DNA of 64,000 nucleotides from UBA965 sp040396955 (lineage in GTDB: Bacteria > Chloroflexota > Chloroflexia > Chloroflexales > Roseiflexaceae): NCBI GenBank assembly GCA_040396955.1, contig JBBAWX010000016.1, forward strand, positions 1 to 64,000. The letters are read 5' to 3'. This document shows, in pieces, positions 6,019 to 13,961 of the stretch. Within the stretch, counting starts at the first letter, position 1, and each line of letters opens with the position of its first letter. The notes below the pieces were generated by a model. It was not told where the DNA came from and ran no database searches. It saw nothing but the letters and a program-made list of their open reading frames with translations. Both the position numbers and the translations under genes were made by a program.

Positions 6019-8484
6019 CTACGAGCGTATTTTGGCGCCGGTATCGAATTCGACGCCACGGATGATTTTGTTGCGGAGTTTAGTGACTTCATCATCGGCG
6101 AGGGTACGATCGGTACTCCGGAACGACACGCGATATGCGAGGCTCCGGTAGCCGGGTTCGAGTTGCGCCCCACTGTACACATCAAACAGCTCGACGCGGT
6201 AGAGGGCAGGTCCCGCGTATTTGCGGATGGCGGCCTCGATGCGTTCGGCGGGTACATGCACAGGGGCGATGAGGGCCAGATCTTGGGTGCTTGCGGGGTA
6301 ACGCGAGATACTGCGATACGTGGGCACCTGAGCTGCTGCAATCAAGGAAGCCAGGTCGAGTTCTGCCACGACGGTGCGTTGATTGGGGAGGCCGAAGTTC
6401 GCACGCACGTCGGGATGGAGTTCACCAAAGTGACCGATTTCGCGATCAGCGAGCATGAGTGTCGCAGCGCGGCCGGGTTGTAGGTAGGGGGCTTGGCTGA
6501 TAGTTACGTGAGCATTGGCCACCATTAGGCGTTCGCAGAGGGTTTCCACGATGCCCTTGATATCGAAGAAATCAATCGATTCCGGATTTGCCGCTTGCCA
6601 CGACGGGTTGTGACGTGGCCCTGCCATGACGATGGCGACGCGGAGTGGCTCATTGGGCAAAAGCTGTCCAGACACTGGTAAGTAAACATGGCCAATCTCG
6701 AAGAGGCGCGTCTTGCCCTGTTCGCGTACGTTGACCATGGCTGCTTCGAGTAGGGTTGGTAGCACGGCCCGTCGCATATACTCTCGTTCGGCCGAAAGGG
6801 GGTTGGCGAGGCGCAGGTACGTCGTGGCATCGTGCTGGCTGGCATCGAGTTTGCTGGCCGATTCGATGCTAGTGAGCGAGTAGGTAATTGCTTCGTTGAG
6901 GCCAGCGGCAGTGAGCACGTCGCGCACGAAGTGTTCGTATTCGAGGGCCAGGTTGGTGCGCTGTGCAGGGAGCTCATCGGCCATGATGGTCGTGGGTAAG
7001 TTGTCGTAGCCGTAGATGCGGGCGATTTCTTCACACAAATCAGCGGTATGGCTGACATCTTGGCGATAGCTGGGCACATCGACACGGAGTGTCTGCTCAT
7101 CGATGGCGGTGCATCCGAACTGTAGGCGTGCGAGCAGATCGGCAATCACGTCGCGGGTGAAGGTGAGCCCCAAGATGCGATAGACCTCTGAGGTGGAGAG
7201 GTCGATTTGCAGTTGTCGGGGAGGGACACTCCGCACATCAACCATGCCAGCGCGCACCGTGCCACCCGCATACTGGTGCAAGAACTGGGTCAGGCGGCGC
7301 TGCGTGAGTTCGAGCATCTCGGGGTCCACGTTGCGTTCGAAGCGTTTGGAGGCCTCAGAGCGTAACTTGAAGGCGGCCGACATGCGTCGGATGATTGTTG
7401 GTTCCCACACGGCGGCTTCGACGAGCACGTTTTGGGTGTTGGCACTGACTTCGCTGCTTTCGCCACCCATGACACCGGCCACGCTGAGGGCCTGCTGTGT
7501 ATCACAGACCAATAGATGTTCGAGTGCAAGTTGGTGAGTGCGCCCGTCGAGCGTTGTCAGTTGCTCGCCGGGGCGCGCATGACGCACCACGATGTGGCGA
7601 TCGGTGACGTTGTCGGCATCGAAGGTGTGATTGGGCGTGCCCAGCTCAAGCATGACGTAGTTGCTGATGTCGACGATGTTGTTGATGGGGCGCATGCCGG
7701 CCATGATGAGGCGGCGTTGCATCCAAAAGGGGGATTGCGCAATGGTGACCCCTTCGACCAGGCTAGCGGTGAAGCGTGGGCAGAGAGTGGGGGTGTCGAT
7801 CTGCACACGCACATCTGCCCCAATTGGGGTGCTGGTGGGCACCACAGGATCGGGCAGTCGCACCGTTTGCCCGGTCAGGGCGGCGATTTCACGGGCCATG
7901 CCAACCAGTGAGAGTGTGCGTGCCATGTTGGGGAGCACATCGATGTCGATGATGACGTCGCCGAGATACTCGACGAGTGGAGCACCGGTGGGTGCGTCGT
8001 CGGGGAGCAACAAGATGCCTTCGTGCTCTTCGGAGAGACCGAGCTCTTTTTCGGAGCAGAGCATGGCATCCGACATGACCCCACGGACTGGTTTCCCTTT
8101 CAGCTTGACTTTGACTTTGCCCTCGACATGCCCGTCATAAAGCACTGCACCCTCTTTGGCAAAGACCGACTTGAGCGGATGCGTCAGCTTGCCAAGTCCT
8201 TTGTACTGGTACAGATTGGGTGCCCCGGTGACCACGATATGGGGCTGGGCGGCACCGTAGTCGACCTCGGCCAATACCAGGCGATCGGCGTTGGGGTGTT
8301 GGGTGACTTCAAGAATATTACACACAAAGACCAGTGAGGGATCCCACGGTAATTCGGAATTCGTCGTGCCGATATGTTCGACGGCATCAACTTCGAGTCC
8401 GGAGCGCGTCAGCAACTCGGCCAATTCTGCGGGTGGCAGGTGGATATCGACGTATTCACGGAGCCACGATAACGGTACACGCAT
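6019..8484 (-). CDS. pheT: Phenylalanine--tRNA ligase beta subunit
   Basis: An 821-aa PheRS beta subunit, the usual bacterial length (about 790-830). It begins with MRVPLSWLREYVD, typical of PheT, followed by an EMAP-type tRNA-binding domain (about 40-155), the B3/B4 editing region, B5 domain, catalytic-like core and a C-terminal ferredoxin-fold anticodon-binding domain (from about 725; SRYPASTQDLALI). With PheS it forms the heterotetramer that charges tRNA-Phe in the cytosol. It is the third gene after the T-box, separated from pheS by a 587-aa membrane protein gene; that split is unusual. The gap to the upstream gene is 23 bp. Confidence 0.97.
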   Translation of the reverse strand: MRVPLSWLREYVDIHLPPAELAELLTRSGLEVDAVEHIGTTNSELPWDPSLVFVCNILEVTQHPNADRLVLAEVDYGAAQPHIVVTGAPNLYQYKGLGKLTHPLKSVFAKEGAVLYDGHVEGKVKVKLKGKPVRGVMSDAMLCSEKELGLSEEHEGILLLPDDAPTGAPLVEYLGDVIIDIDVLPNMARTLSLVGMAREIAALTGQTVRLPDPVVPTSTPIGADVRVQIDTPTLCPRFTASLVEGVTIAQSPFWMQRRLIMAGMRPINNIVDISNYVMLELGTPNHTFDADNVTDRHIVVRHARPGEQLTTLDGRTHQLALEHLLVCDTQQALSVAGVMGGESSEVSANTQNVLVEAAVWEPTIIRRMSAAFKLRSEASKRFERNVDPEMLELTQRRLTQFLHQYAGGTVRAGMVDVRSVPPRQLQIDLSTSEVYRILGLTFTRDVIADLLARLQFGCTAIDEQTLRVDVPSYRQDVSHTADLCEEIARIYGYDNLPTTIMADELPAQRTNLALEYEHFVRDVLTAAGLNEAITYSLTSIESASKLDASQHDATTYLRLANPLSAEREYMRRAVLPTLLEAAMVNVREQGKTRLFEIGHVYLPVSGQLLPNEPLRVAIVMAGPRHNPSWQAANPESIDFFDIKGIVETLCERLMVANAHVTISQAPYLQPGRAATLMLADREIGHFGELHPDVRANFGLPNQRTVVAELDLASLIAAAQVPTYRSISRYPASTQDLALIAPVHVPAERIEAAIRKYAGPALYRVELFDVYSGAQLEPGYRSLAYRVSFRSTDRTLADDEVTKLRNKIIRGVEFDTGAKIRS

Positions 8485-8507
8485 GACTTTCTCCTTTGTG
8501 ACGAATG

Positions 8508-10271
8508 TTATGGGGTGGTGCTGATGATGACGGGTAAAAAAACACTGTCGCCCATGTAGCGGTTATCGACGAGTCGAAGCACCGCCCGTTGTTGTCGTTC
8601 TGTGTCGACGAGCGACAAGAGCAGGGAGTATCTACCGGCAGTGAAATCGCGAGGGACATCGACGTGGTAGACACCGATGAAGCGATCGCCACGGGTAAAC
8701 AAGAGACTCGGGATACTCGGGTGGATGGGCGCACGCATGTCGCTGAGCAGTTGTTTTTGCGCATCGCGCCAGCGCAGTGACAGTTGTAGCGTACGGTATG
8801 GGCGCTCAACAACCAACCAACGCACCTGCACCGTGACCTGGCCTCCAGGCCGAGCAGTGGTGTCGTGCGTGCGGTCGATGATGGTCAGGCGACCCGCTTC
8901 GCCTTTGAACGTGTAGTAGGCGCCATCCACTTTGGCGAGTGCGGTGCTGGTATCCGCGAGTGGTGGCATGCGCAGTGGCATGGCAGGCAGGACAAGGCCA
9001 AACCACAGCGTTAGATTGATTAGGGTGACGACGACGACCGTGCCCAAGAGGTATGAGTTGGGCACGAGGGGGAACGCCCACCGCAGACCAACAGCGGCAA
9101 CAATGGCGAGTGCCGGCCAGGCCATAATGATGAGGCGACTTTGCCAAGCCACACTGCCAATGCTGTGCGTGAGGACAGCGAACCAGGCCATGCTGCAGAT
9201 GACGATGAGCGCCATGGCGATGCGTGTCGGCGTAACCAGAAGCGGGCGGCAGAGACGCATTGCTATGCCAACGAGGGCGATGATGGTGATACTCGCTACA
9301 GTGTGGTACCACCATGACGGCAACGATATACTCATCCATCCGAAGGTGCCCCATGCCGAGCGAATGAGTTGACGCCAGAGCATGAGCCATGTACTGCTCG
9401 AGGCGTAGTTGACGGTGTCGCTCCGGTAGGTCTGTTGAAAGAGGGCGTACCCAAGCGGATCGCCGTAGAGCTGAAAGTTGCGTAGATACCACCAACCGAG
9501 GAGCAGGAGTGCAATGAGACCGCTGCCCAATATGGACGACCACCACTGTGATCGTGGAACGCGATACCACAGCACCCAGGCCACGAGGGGCCAGAGGACG
9601 ATGGCGTTTTGTTTGGTGAGCATGGCCGCACAGATGAGCGCAGTCAACCCCCAAACACCGGCACGCGTGCTGGCACGGAATGCCGCCCACAGGGCGAGAC
9701 TTGCCAAACAAAAGAGTAGTGCATCGTTATTGACCGAGCTGCCAATAAAAGCGGTCTGTGGCGTCATGGCGAGTAGCGTTGTGGCCAGCACGGCGACATG
9801 CGGTGTGCTGATGTGTAGTGCGATGTGCCCGACGACCCAAACCGCGATGGTTACCCAGAGCACAGACAACAAGCGCGATAGATGCCACGCCAACGCCATT
9901 CCTTGCCACGGCCACTGTTCTTGCGTGCCGTGTATGTAGGCTTGCGGTGAGCTGCCACCATTCCAGACGAAGGAGGGATTGGCGGCTGGAGTTTGCCACG
10001 TACTGTCGCTGTGCCAAGGCCAACTCACCAATGCGGCTGCCACGTAGGCCAACGGCGGTTGATGCCCTTCACCGGGTACATCGCTGATACACGGCGCAGC
10101 ACATTGCACGGGTAGGCGTTGTGCACTCACGAGAAAGCGCACATATGCCATATGGGCAGGCTCGTCGGGTGCCTCACCGAGCGGATTGGTGAAGGCCATG
10201 ACGCTTGCGAGAATGGCAACCATTGCGGCGCACACCGCGATACCGTGTTTGGCAAGCAGGTGACGGGTCAT
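8508..10271 (-). CDS. GT-C fold membrane glycosyltransferase-like protein
   Basis: A 587-aa multi-pass membrane protein with about eleven hydrophobic segments and a soluble beta-rich C-terminal domain (about 450-587). The first external loop carries an acidic pair (D36-E37 in GEAPDEPAH), the position of the catalytic or metal-binding acidic residues of GT-C glycosyltransferases that use polyprenyl-phosphate sugars. It resembles the GT39/DUF2142 group and shares its plan with the protein at 25856-27760. The acceptor is unknown. It sits 12 bp after pheS and 23 bp before pheT, inside the PheRS operon and hence under T-box control, without obvious functional reason. Confidence 0.7.
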   Translation of the reverse strand: MTRHLLAKHGIAVCAAMVAILASVMAFTNPLGEAPDEPAHMAYVRFLVSAQRLPVQCAAPCISDVPGEGHQPPLAYVAAALVSWPWHSDSTWQTPAANPSFVWNGGSSPQAYIHGTQEQWPWQGMALAWHLSRLLSVLWVTIAVWVVGHIALHISTPHVAVLATTLLAMTPQTAFIGSSVNNDALLFCLASLALWAAFRASTRAGVWGLTALICAAMLTKQNAIVLWPLVAWVLWYRVPRSQWWSSILGSGLIALLLLGWWYLRNFQLYGDPLGYALFQQTYRSDTVNYASSSTWLMLWRQLIRSAWGTFGWMSISLPSWWYHTVASITIIALVGIAMRLCRPLLVTPTRIAMALIVICSMAWFAVLTHSIGSVAWQSRLIIMAWPALAIVAAVGLRWAFPLVPNSYLLGTVVVVTLINLTLWFGLVLPAMPLRMPPLADTSTALAKVDGAYYTFKGEAGRLTIIDRTHDTTARPGGQVTVQVRWLVVERPYRTLQLSLRWRDAQKQLLSDMRAPIHPSIPSLLFTRGDRFIGVYHVDVPRDFTAGRYSLLLSLVDTERQQRAVLRLVDNRYMGDSVFLPVIISTTP

Positions 10272-10283
10272 GCAATCTCCGTG

Positions 10284-11330
10284 TTAGACGAATTGCTCAA
10301 GGAATCGCTCGTCACCGCTGAAGAACCAGCGGATATCGTCGATGCCGTGGCGGAGCATGGTGATGCGCTCTGGTCCCATGCCGAAGGCAAAGCCGCTGTA
10401 GATGGCCGGGTCGTAACCGCCGTTGCGGAGCACATCTGGGTGGACCATGCCTGCACCGGAGACCTCCAGCCAGCCGCTCTGCTTACAGACACGACACCCC
10501 GCACCCTTACACAGGAAGCACTCAACATCAAGCTCAACACTCGGCTCCGTAAACGGGAAATAGCTGGGGCGGAAACGGGTTTTGGTGCCGGCGCCGTAGA
10601 GGCGCTCTGCAAAGCCGACCAATGTGCCCTTGAGATCGGAAAAGGTGATGTGCGTGCCCACAGCCAACCCTTCGACCTGGTGGAACATCATTTCGTGGCG
10701 GGTCGTAACCTGCTCATAGCGATAGCACTTCCCCGGCAAAATGACACGCACCGGGTGTGGGGCGTGAGCCCGCATGGCGTGGATTTGCCCGGGTGATGTG
10801 TGCGTGCGTAAGAGCACTTTTTCTGCACCTGGCGGTGTTTCAATATAAAAGGTGTCCCACATGTCGCGGGCTGGGTGATCGGCGGGAATGTTGAGTAATT
10901 CGAAGTTGAGTGTGTCGGTCTCGACTTCGGGGCTCTCCCAAACCTGGAAGCCCATTTCGGCGAAGATGTCGGTAATCATGCGCAACACACGGGTACTCGG
11001 ATGCAAGCGCCCCATGACAGGGGAGCGCCCAGGCAGCGTGACATCGACCGCCTCGTTGTTGAAGGCATCTTGCAGGGCGTGGGTACGGATGTGGTTTTCA
11101 CGGTCGGCAAGGGCACTGTCGAGGGCCGTCCGTACCGCATTAAAGCGTTGACCAGCTGCCGGGCGTTGTTCGGCCGACAACGTGCCGAGTTCGCGGCTGA
11201 GTTTGGCGATGGCGCCCTGTTTGCCCAAGTAGGTGCTCTTCCACTCACTTAATGCCTCGGCGTCACGAATGTCGCTGAGTGTGGCCAGCGCGGTTTGTTC
11301 GATGTGTGCGAGTTGGTCGATAATCGTCAC
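10284..11330 (-). CDS. pheS: Phenylalanine--tRNA ligase alpha subunit
   Basis: A 348-aa PheRS alpha subunit, the catalytic chain that forms Phe-AMP and charges tRNA-Phe. An N-terminal coiled coil (about 1-90) precedes the class II synthetase core with motif 2 (TRHEMMFHQVEGL) and motif 3 (GFAFGMGPERITML). A GTG at 11330 is chosen because GGAGG lies 5 nt upstream; an ATG four codons earlier would overlap that ribosome binding site. Upstream is a phenylalanine-type T-box leader. Downstream are a GT-C gene and pheT. Confidence 0.96.
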   Translation of the reverse strand: MTIIDQLAHIEQTALATLSDIRDAEALSEWKSTYLGKQGAIAKLSRELGTLSAEQRPAAGQRFNAVRTALDSALADRENHIRTHALQDAFNNEAVDVTLPGRSPVMGRLHPSTRVLRMITDIFAEMGFQVWESPEVETDTLNFELLNIPADHPARDMWDTFYIETPPGAEKVLLRTHTSPGQIHAMRAHAPHPVRVILPGKCYRYEQVTTRHEMMFHQVEGLAVGTHITFSDLKGTLVGFAERLYGAGTKTRFRPSYFPFTEPSVELDVECFLCKGAGCRVCKQSGWLEVSGAGMVHPDVLRNGGYDPAIYSGFAFGMGPERITMLRHGIDDIRWFFSGDERFLEQFV

Positions 11331-11352
11331 AGTTGCCTCCATATGACAGGAA

Positions 11353-11626
11353 CAAAACACAAAGAGCCACGCAACCGTCAGGGACGATGCGTGGCTCGTG
11401 GTACCACCCTGATTCGGATGTACACGCAGGTACATCCCTTATTTGCCCAGGTAACGGTGGGCACCGGTCGCCCCTACGCACATACGCCGGGGCGTATGCT
11501 TCAGGTGGACAGCTCGGAAGGGAACTTCGGGTACTTCGTGCGGCGGCAACTCGCAGTCATTGATTGCCACTCCCTGGGCGTCGTTGGTACCGTACTCGCT
11601 TCGTCAACGCTTGTATGTAATTTGTT
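11353..11626 (-). promoter_or_regulatory. T-box riboswitch controlling pheS
   Basis: The leader contains the canonical T-box AGGGTGGTACCACG (minus strand, 11410-11397). Its UGGU can pair with an ACCA tRNA end, as on tRNA-Phe. A terminator follows, with stem 11364-11373/11388-11397 and a TTTGTGTTTTG run. Stem I elements lie upstream (GAAGCGAGTACGG near 11602-11590). UUC triplets near 11520-11530 are candidate Phe specifiers. Uncharged tRNA-Phe would stabilise the antiterminator and turn on pheS, the GT-C gene and pheT. Confidence 0.92.
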
Positions 11627-11629
11627 GCT

Positions 11630-11658
11630 AGTATACCACGCCCCGCGGTATGTGTCAG
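11630..11658 (-). promoter_or_regulatory. Promoter of T-box/pheS transcript
   Basis: CTGACA (11653-11658) and TATACT (11630-11635) are separated by exactly 17 bp, with a GTGG before the -10 (extended -10). The -35 overlaps the last codons of the upstream trmH gene. Transcription would start near 11624, at the beginning of the T-box stem I. Confidence 0.75.
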
Positions 11659-12440
11659 CTTTGAGTCCGCAATTGCCGTTGTGCTTCAAACAAAATGACG
11701 GTGGCGGCCATGGCCGCATTGAGTGACTCGATGCCTGCCCGCATGGGAATCATGACGAATTGATCGGCGAGTGTGCGTGCAGATTGGCTGAGCCCGCGTG
11801 CTTCGTTGCCAATAATGAGGGTGCTCGGGGCACACCAGTCCACCGTGCAGTAGTCGATGCTGTGCTGGGTGGCATCTGCCGCATAGCGGCGCGTGTGTGC
11901 CGTGGCCTGTGTGATGCTTTGCCAATCTTGGTCGACCCACATGGGGACCCGCAATAGACTTCCCATGCTGGCGCGTACTGTTTTGGGGGCATATACATCC
12001 ACGCATCCCCGGGTACACCAGATGCCAGCCACACCGATGGCATCACAGCTGCGGATGATGGTGCCCATATTGCCGGGATCTTGGATTTCATCGCAGATGA
12101 CGTGTACGCCTTCACGGCCTGTCGGTAGATGTGGCCATGGCGCCACCGCAAGTACCCCTTGCGGTGTGGTGGTGTCGCTCGCAGACTTGATGACTTCCGC
12201 ACTCGCCGGTAGGCTGTACGGTTGATCGACAATCAGCCGCAACAACACCTGACCGGCCGAGGTGTTGGCAAGAACATCGGGGTCGTAGACGACAGTGGTG
12301 ACTGCTAGCCTGCTCTGGATGAGCTCAGTGACAAGGCGCACCCCTTCAAGCACAAACATCCGCTCACGATGGCGCAACGAGCGATCGTCACGCAGTGAGC
12401 GGATGGTGCGAATGTGCGCGTTTTGCGTACTTCGAATCAC
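11655..12440 (-). CDS. TrmH/SpoU-family RNA 2'-O-methyltransferase
   Basis: A 261-aa SPOUT-class RNA ribose methyltransferase. An N-terminal substrate-binding domain (about 1-95; FVLEGVRLVTELI) precedes the knotted SAM domain with its three motifs: DPGNMGTIIRSCDAIG, LIIGNEARGLS and IPMRAGIESLNAAMAA. The substrate is probably rRNA, but rRNA or tRNA target and position cannot be told from sequence. Its start overlaps the rplT stop by 4 bp (ATGA), so it is translationally coupled to L20, a common arrangement in bacteria. The pheS promoter lies in its 3' end. Confidence 0.92.
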   Translation of the reverse strand: MIRSTQNAHIRTIRSLRDDRSLRHRERMFVLEGVRLVTELIQSRLAVTTVVYDPDVLANTSAGQVLLRLIVDQPYSLPASAEVIKSASDTTTPQGVLAVAPWPHLPTGREGVHVICDEIQDPGNMGTIIRSCDAIGVAGIWCTRGCVDVYAPKTVRASMGSLLRVPMWVDQDWQSITQATAHTRRYAADATQHSIDYCTVDWCAPSTLIIGNEARGLSQSARTLADQFVMIPMRAGIESLNAAMAATVILFEAQRQLRTQS

Positions 12441-12793
12441 GATGCCGGATTGATGGCCTGCTCGGCAATCTGACGGAACGCGTTCATGTCGCGTACTGCC
12501 AAATCGGCCAACATCTTGCGGTCAATCTGGATGCCGGCGTTCTTGAGGCCGTTCATCAGGCGGCTGTAGGAGACACCACACATGCGTGCTGCGGCATTGA
12601 TGCGGATAATCCACAGGCGGCGAAAATCACGCTTTCGGGCGCGGCGGTCACGGAACGCGTACGACAACGCCTTCATGAGGGTCTGCTTGGCAACCGCATA
12701 GCGACGGCTTCGGCTCCCTTGGTAGCCGCTGGCCTGCTTGAGAAGCTTCTTGTGGCGCTTGTGCGCCATCATTCCACGTTTGACACGAGCCAT
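12437..12793 (-). CDS. rplT: 50S ribosomal protein L20
   Basis: A 118-aa L20, starting MARVKRGMMAHKRHKKLLK, with the extended basic N-terminal tail and the conserved globular domain (RINAAARMCGVSYSRLMNGL). It binds 23S rRNA and is needed early in 50S assembly. In other bacteria L20 also represses its own infC-rpmI-rplT operon. It follows rpmI after 71 bp and overlaps trmH by 4 bp. Confidence 0.98.
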   Translation of the reverse strand: MARVKRGMMAHKRHKKLLKQASGYQGSRSRRYAVAKQTLMKALSYAFRDRRARKRDFRRLWIIRINAAARMCGVSYSRLMNGLKNAGIQIDRKMLADLAVRDMNAFRQIAEQAINPAS

Positions 12794-12864
12794 GGTATTT
12801 CCTGCTCTCTTTTCTCTACGTCAACTCTATCCGTTGGACACCCAGCAACACCACGGATTGGTGC

Positions 12865-13077
12865 TTAACGGGCGTGTTTCTTGCGGTATGGCAAGCCCTT
12901 GAGCACACGCTCTTGTGTTGACTCGTGGACTTCCTGCATGCGACTCAGCTTCTGCAAGAGACGGGTGGACTTGCGGCGGCGAAAATGACCGCGACGACCC
13001 ATGGCACTTACCAACTTCCCGGATCCGGTGAAGGTGAAACGCTTGGCCGTACCCTTGTGGGTCTTCATCTTGGGCAT
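12865..13077 (-). CDS. rpmI: 50S ribosomal protein L35
   Basis: A 70-aa L35 beginning MPKMKTHKGTAKRFTFTGSGK, of normal length and very basic, as expected for this small 50S protein. It lies 2 bp after infC in the conserved infC-rpmI-rplT operon. Confidence 0.98.
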   Translation of the reverse strand: MPKMKTHKGTAKRFTFTGSGKLVSAMGRRGHFRRRKSTRLLQKLSRMQEVHESTQERVLKGLPYRKKHAR

Positions 13078-13079
13078 GA

Positions 13080-13700
13080 CTATTCCTCTTCTGCTACGTC
13101 AGCGGTATTGTTGGCCGCGGCTACTGGGGCCGGCTTGGCTCCCTCTGGCTTGGGCCCGCCTTGCGTCGCCTTGCTTCCCTGTTGGCGTGCTTTGGTGCTG
13201 GGGGCAAGCAGCAACGAAAGTACACGTCCCTCCATCAAGGGCTTTTGCTCGACGACAGCAACATCACGTAAATCTTCGGCCATGCGCTCAAGCATCTCAA
13301 GGCCGATATCAGGGTGGAAAATCTCACGACCGCGAAAACGCAACGTGAATTTGACTTTGTCGCCGGCTTGCAAAAATTTGCGCGCTTGCTTCACCTTCAC
13401 GTCGATGTCGTGACTGTCTGTCTTGGGCTTGAGCCGCACTTCCTTTAGCTCGACTTGCTTCTGGTGCTTGCGTGCCTCGCGCTCTTTTTTGGACTGCTCG
13501 TAGCGGAATTTGCCGTAATCCATGATACGACATACCGGCGGTACGGCGTTGGGAGCAACCTCGACCAGATCTAATGCCCGGTCTTCGGCCATCTGTAGTG
13601 CCTCTCGAATTGGCACAATCCCTACTTGATTGCCTTCCTCGTCGATGAGGCGCACCTCGCGTGCGCGGATGCGGGTATTGAATCGCAATCGGTCCGTAAT
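13080..13700 (-). CDS. infC: Translation initiation factor IF-3 (AUU start)
   Basis: IF-3 of about 206 aa. The N domain (INTRIRAREVRLIDEEGNQVG-like start, IREALQMAEDRALDLVEVAP) is joined by the linker MDYGKFRYEQSKKEREARK to the C domain (EVRLKPKTDSHDIDVK, KVKFTLRFRGREI). A low-complexity tail (about 180-206, rich in Ala, Pro and Glu) extends it. The best start is an ATT at 13700, preceded by AAGGGG with a 7-nt spacer. A TTG at 13688 would have a 19-nt spacer, and no in-frame ATG fits. An AUU start is the known device for IF-3 autoregulation in E. coli. IF-3 prevents premature subunit joining and checks start codons. Confidence 0.95.
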   Translation of the reverse strand: MTDRLRFNTRIRAREVRLIDEEGNQVGIVPIREALQMAEDRALDLVEVAPNAVPPVCRIMDYGKFRYEQSKKEREARKHQKQVELKEVRLKPKTDSHDIDVKVKQARKFLQAGDKVKFTLRFRGREIFHPDIGLEMLERMAEDLRDVAVVEQKPLMEGRVLSLLLAPSTKARQQGSKATQGGPKPEGAKPAPVAAANNTADVAEEE

Positions 13701-13740
13701 GACAGCACCCCTTCTTGGAATTGGTAGCTAGACAACACAC

Positions 13741-13802
13741 AAAATTGCCTTGTGATAAGGCAACTGTCAGAAGATTATACCACTTGTTGCGGTGTTACGC
13801 AA
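13741..13802 (-). promoter_or_regulatory. infC operon promoter and leader hairpin
   Basis: TTGCGT (13797-13802), 17-bp spacer, TATAAT (13774-13779), with GTGG before the -10. Transcription would start near 13767. Right after that lies a TTGCCTT/AAGGCAA hairpin (13745-13763) followed by TTTTG, which looks like an attenuator or a 5'-stabilising stem. The leader up to the AUU is about 65 nt, and its 5' GACAG could pair with the CTGTC just before the AUU (speculative). Confidence 0.75.
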
Positions 13803-13885
13803 ATGTTTTTGAGCGGTCTGCTTGATTGTGGCTCCGTTACTCCACCCCACTTCCGGTCATATCTATACAAATGATGTGCAAATCA

Positions 13886-13914
13886 TTGACAATGTACGTG
13901 CATATTGTTACCAT
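13886..13914 (+). promoter_or_regulatory. Candidate promoter of MFS transporter gene
   Basis: A perfect TTGACA at 13886-13891 is followed after 17 bp by TACCAT (13909-13914), a moderate -10. The MFS gene begins about 45 bp further on. It is divergent from the infC promoter. Confidence 0.5.
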
Positions 13915-13961
13915 GCTGAGAGTATTGACGTACCGTTCGGTAGAGAAAGGACTGCACTTCT

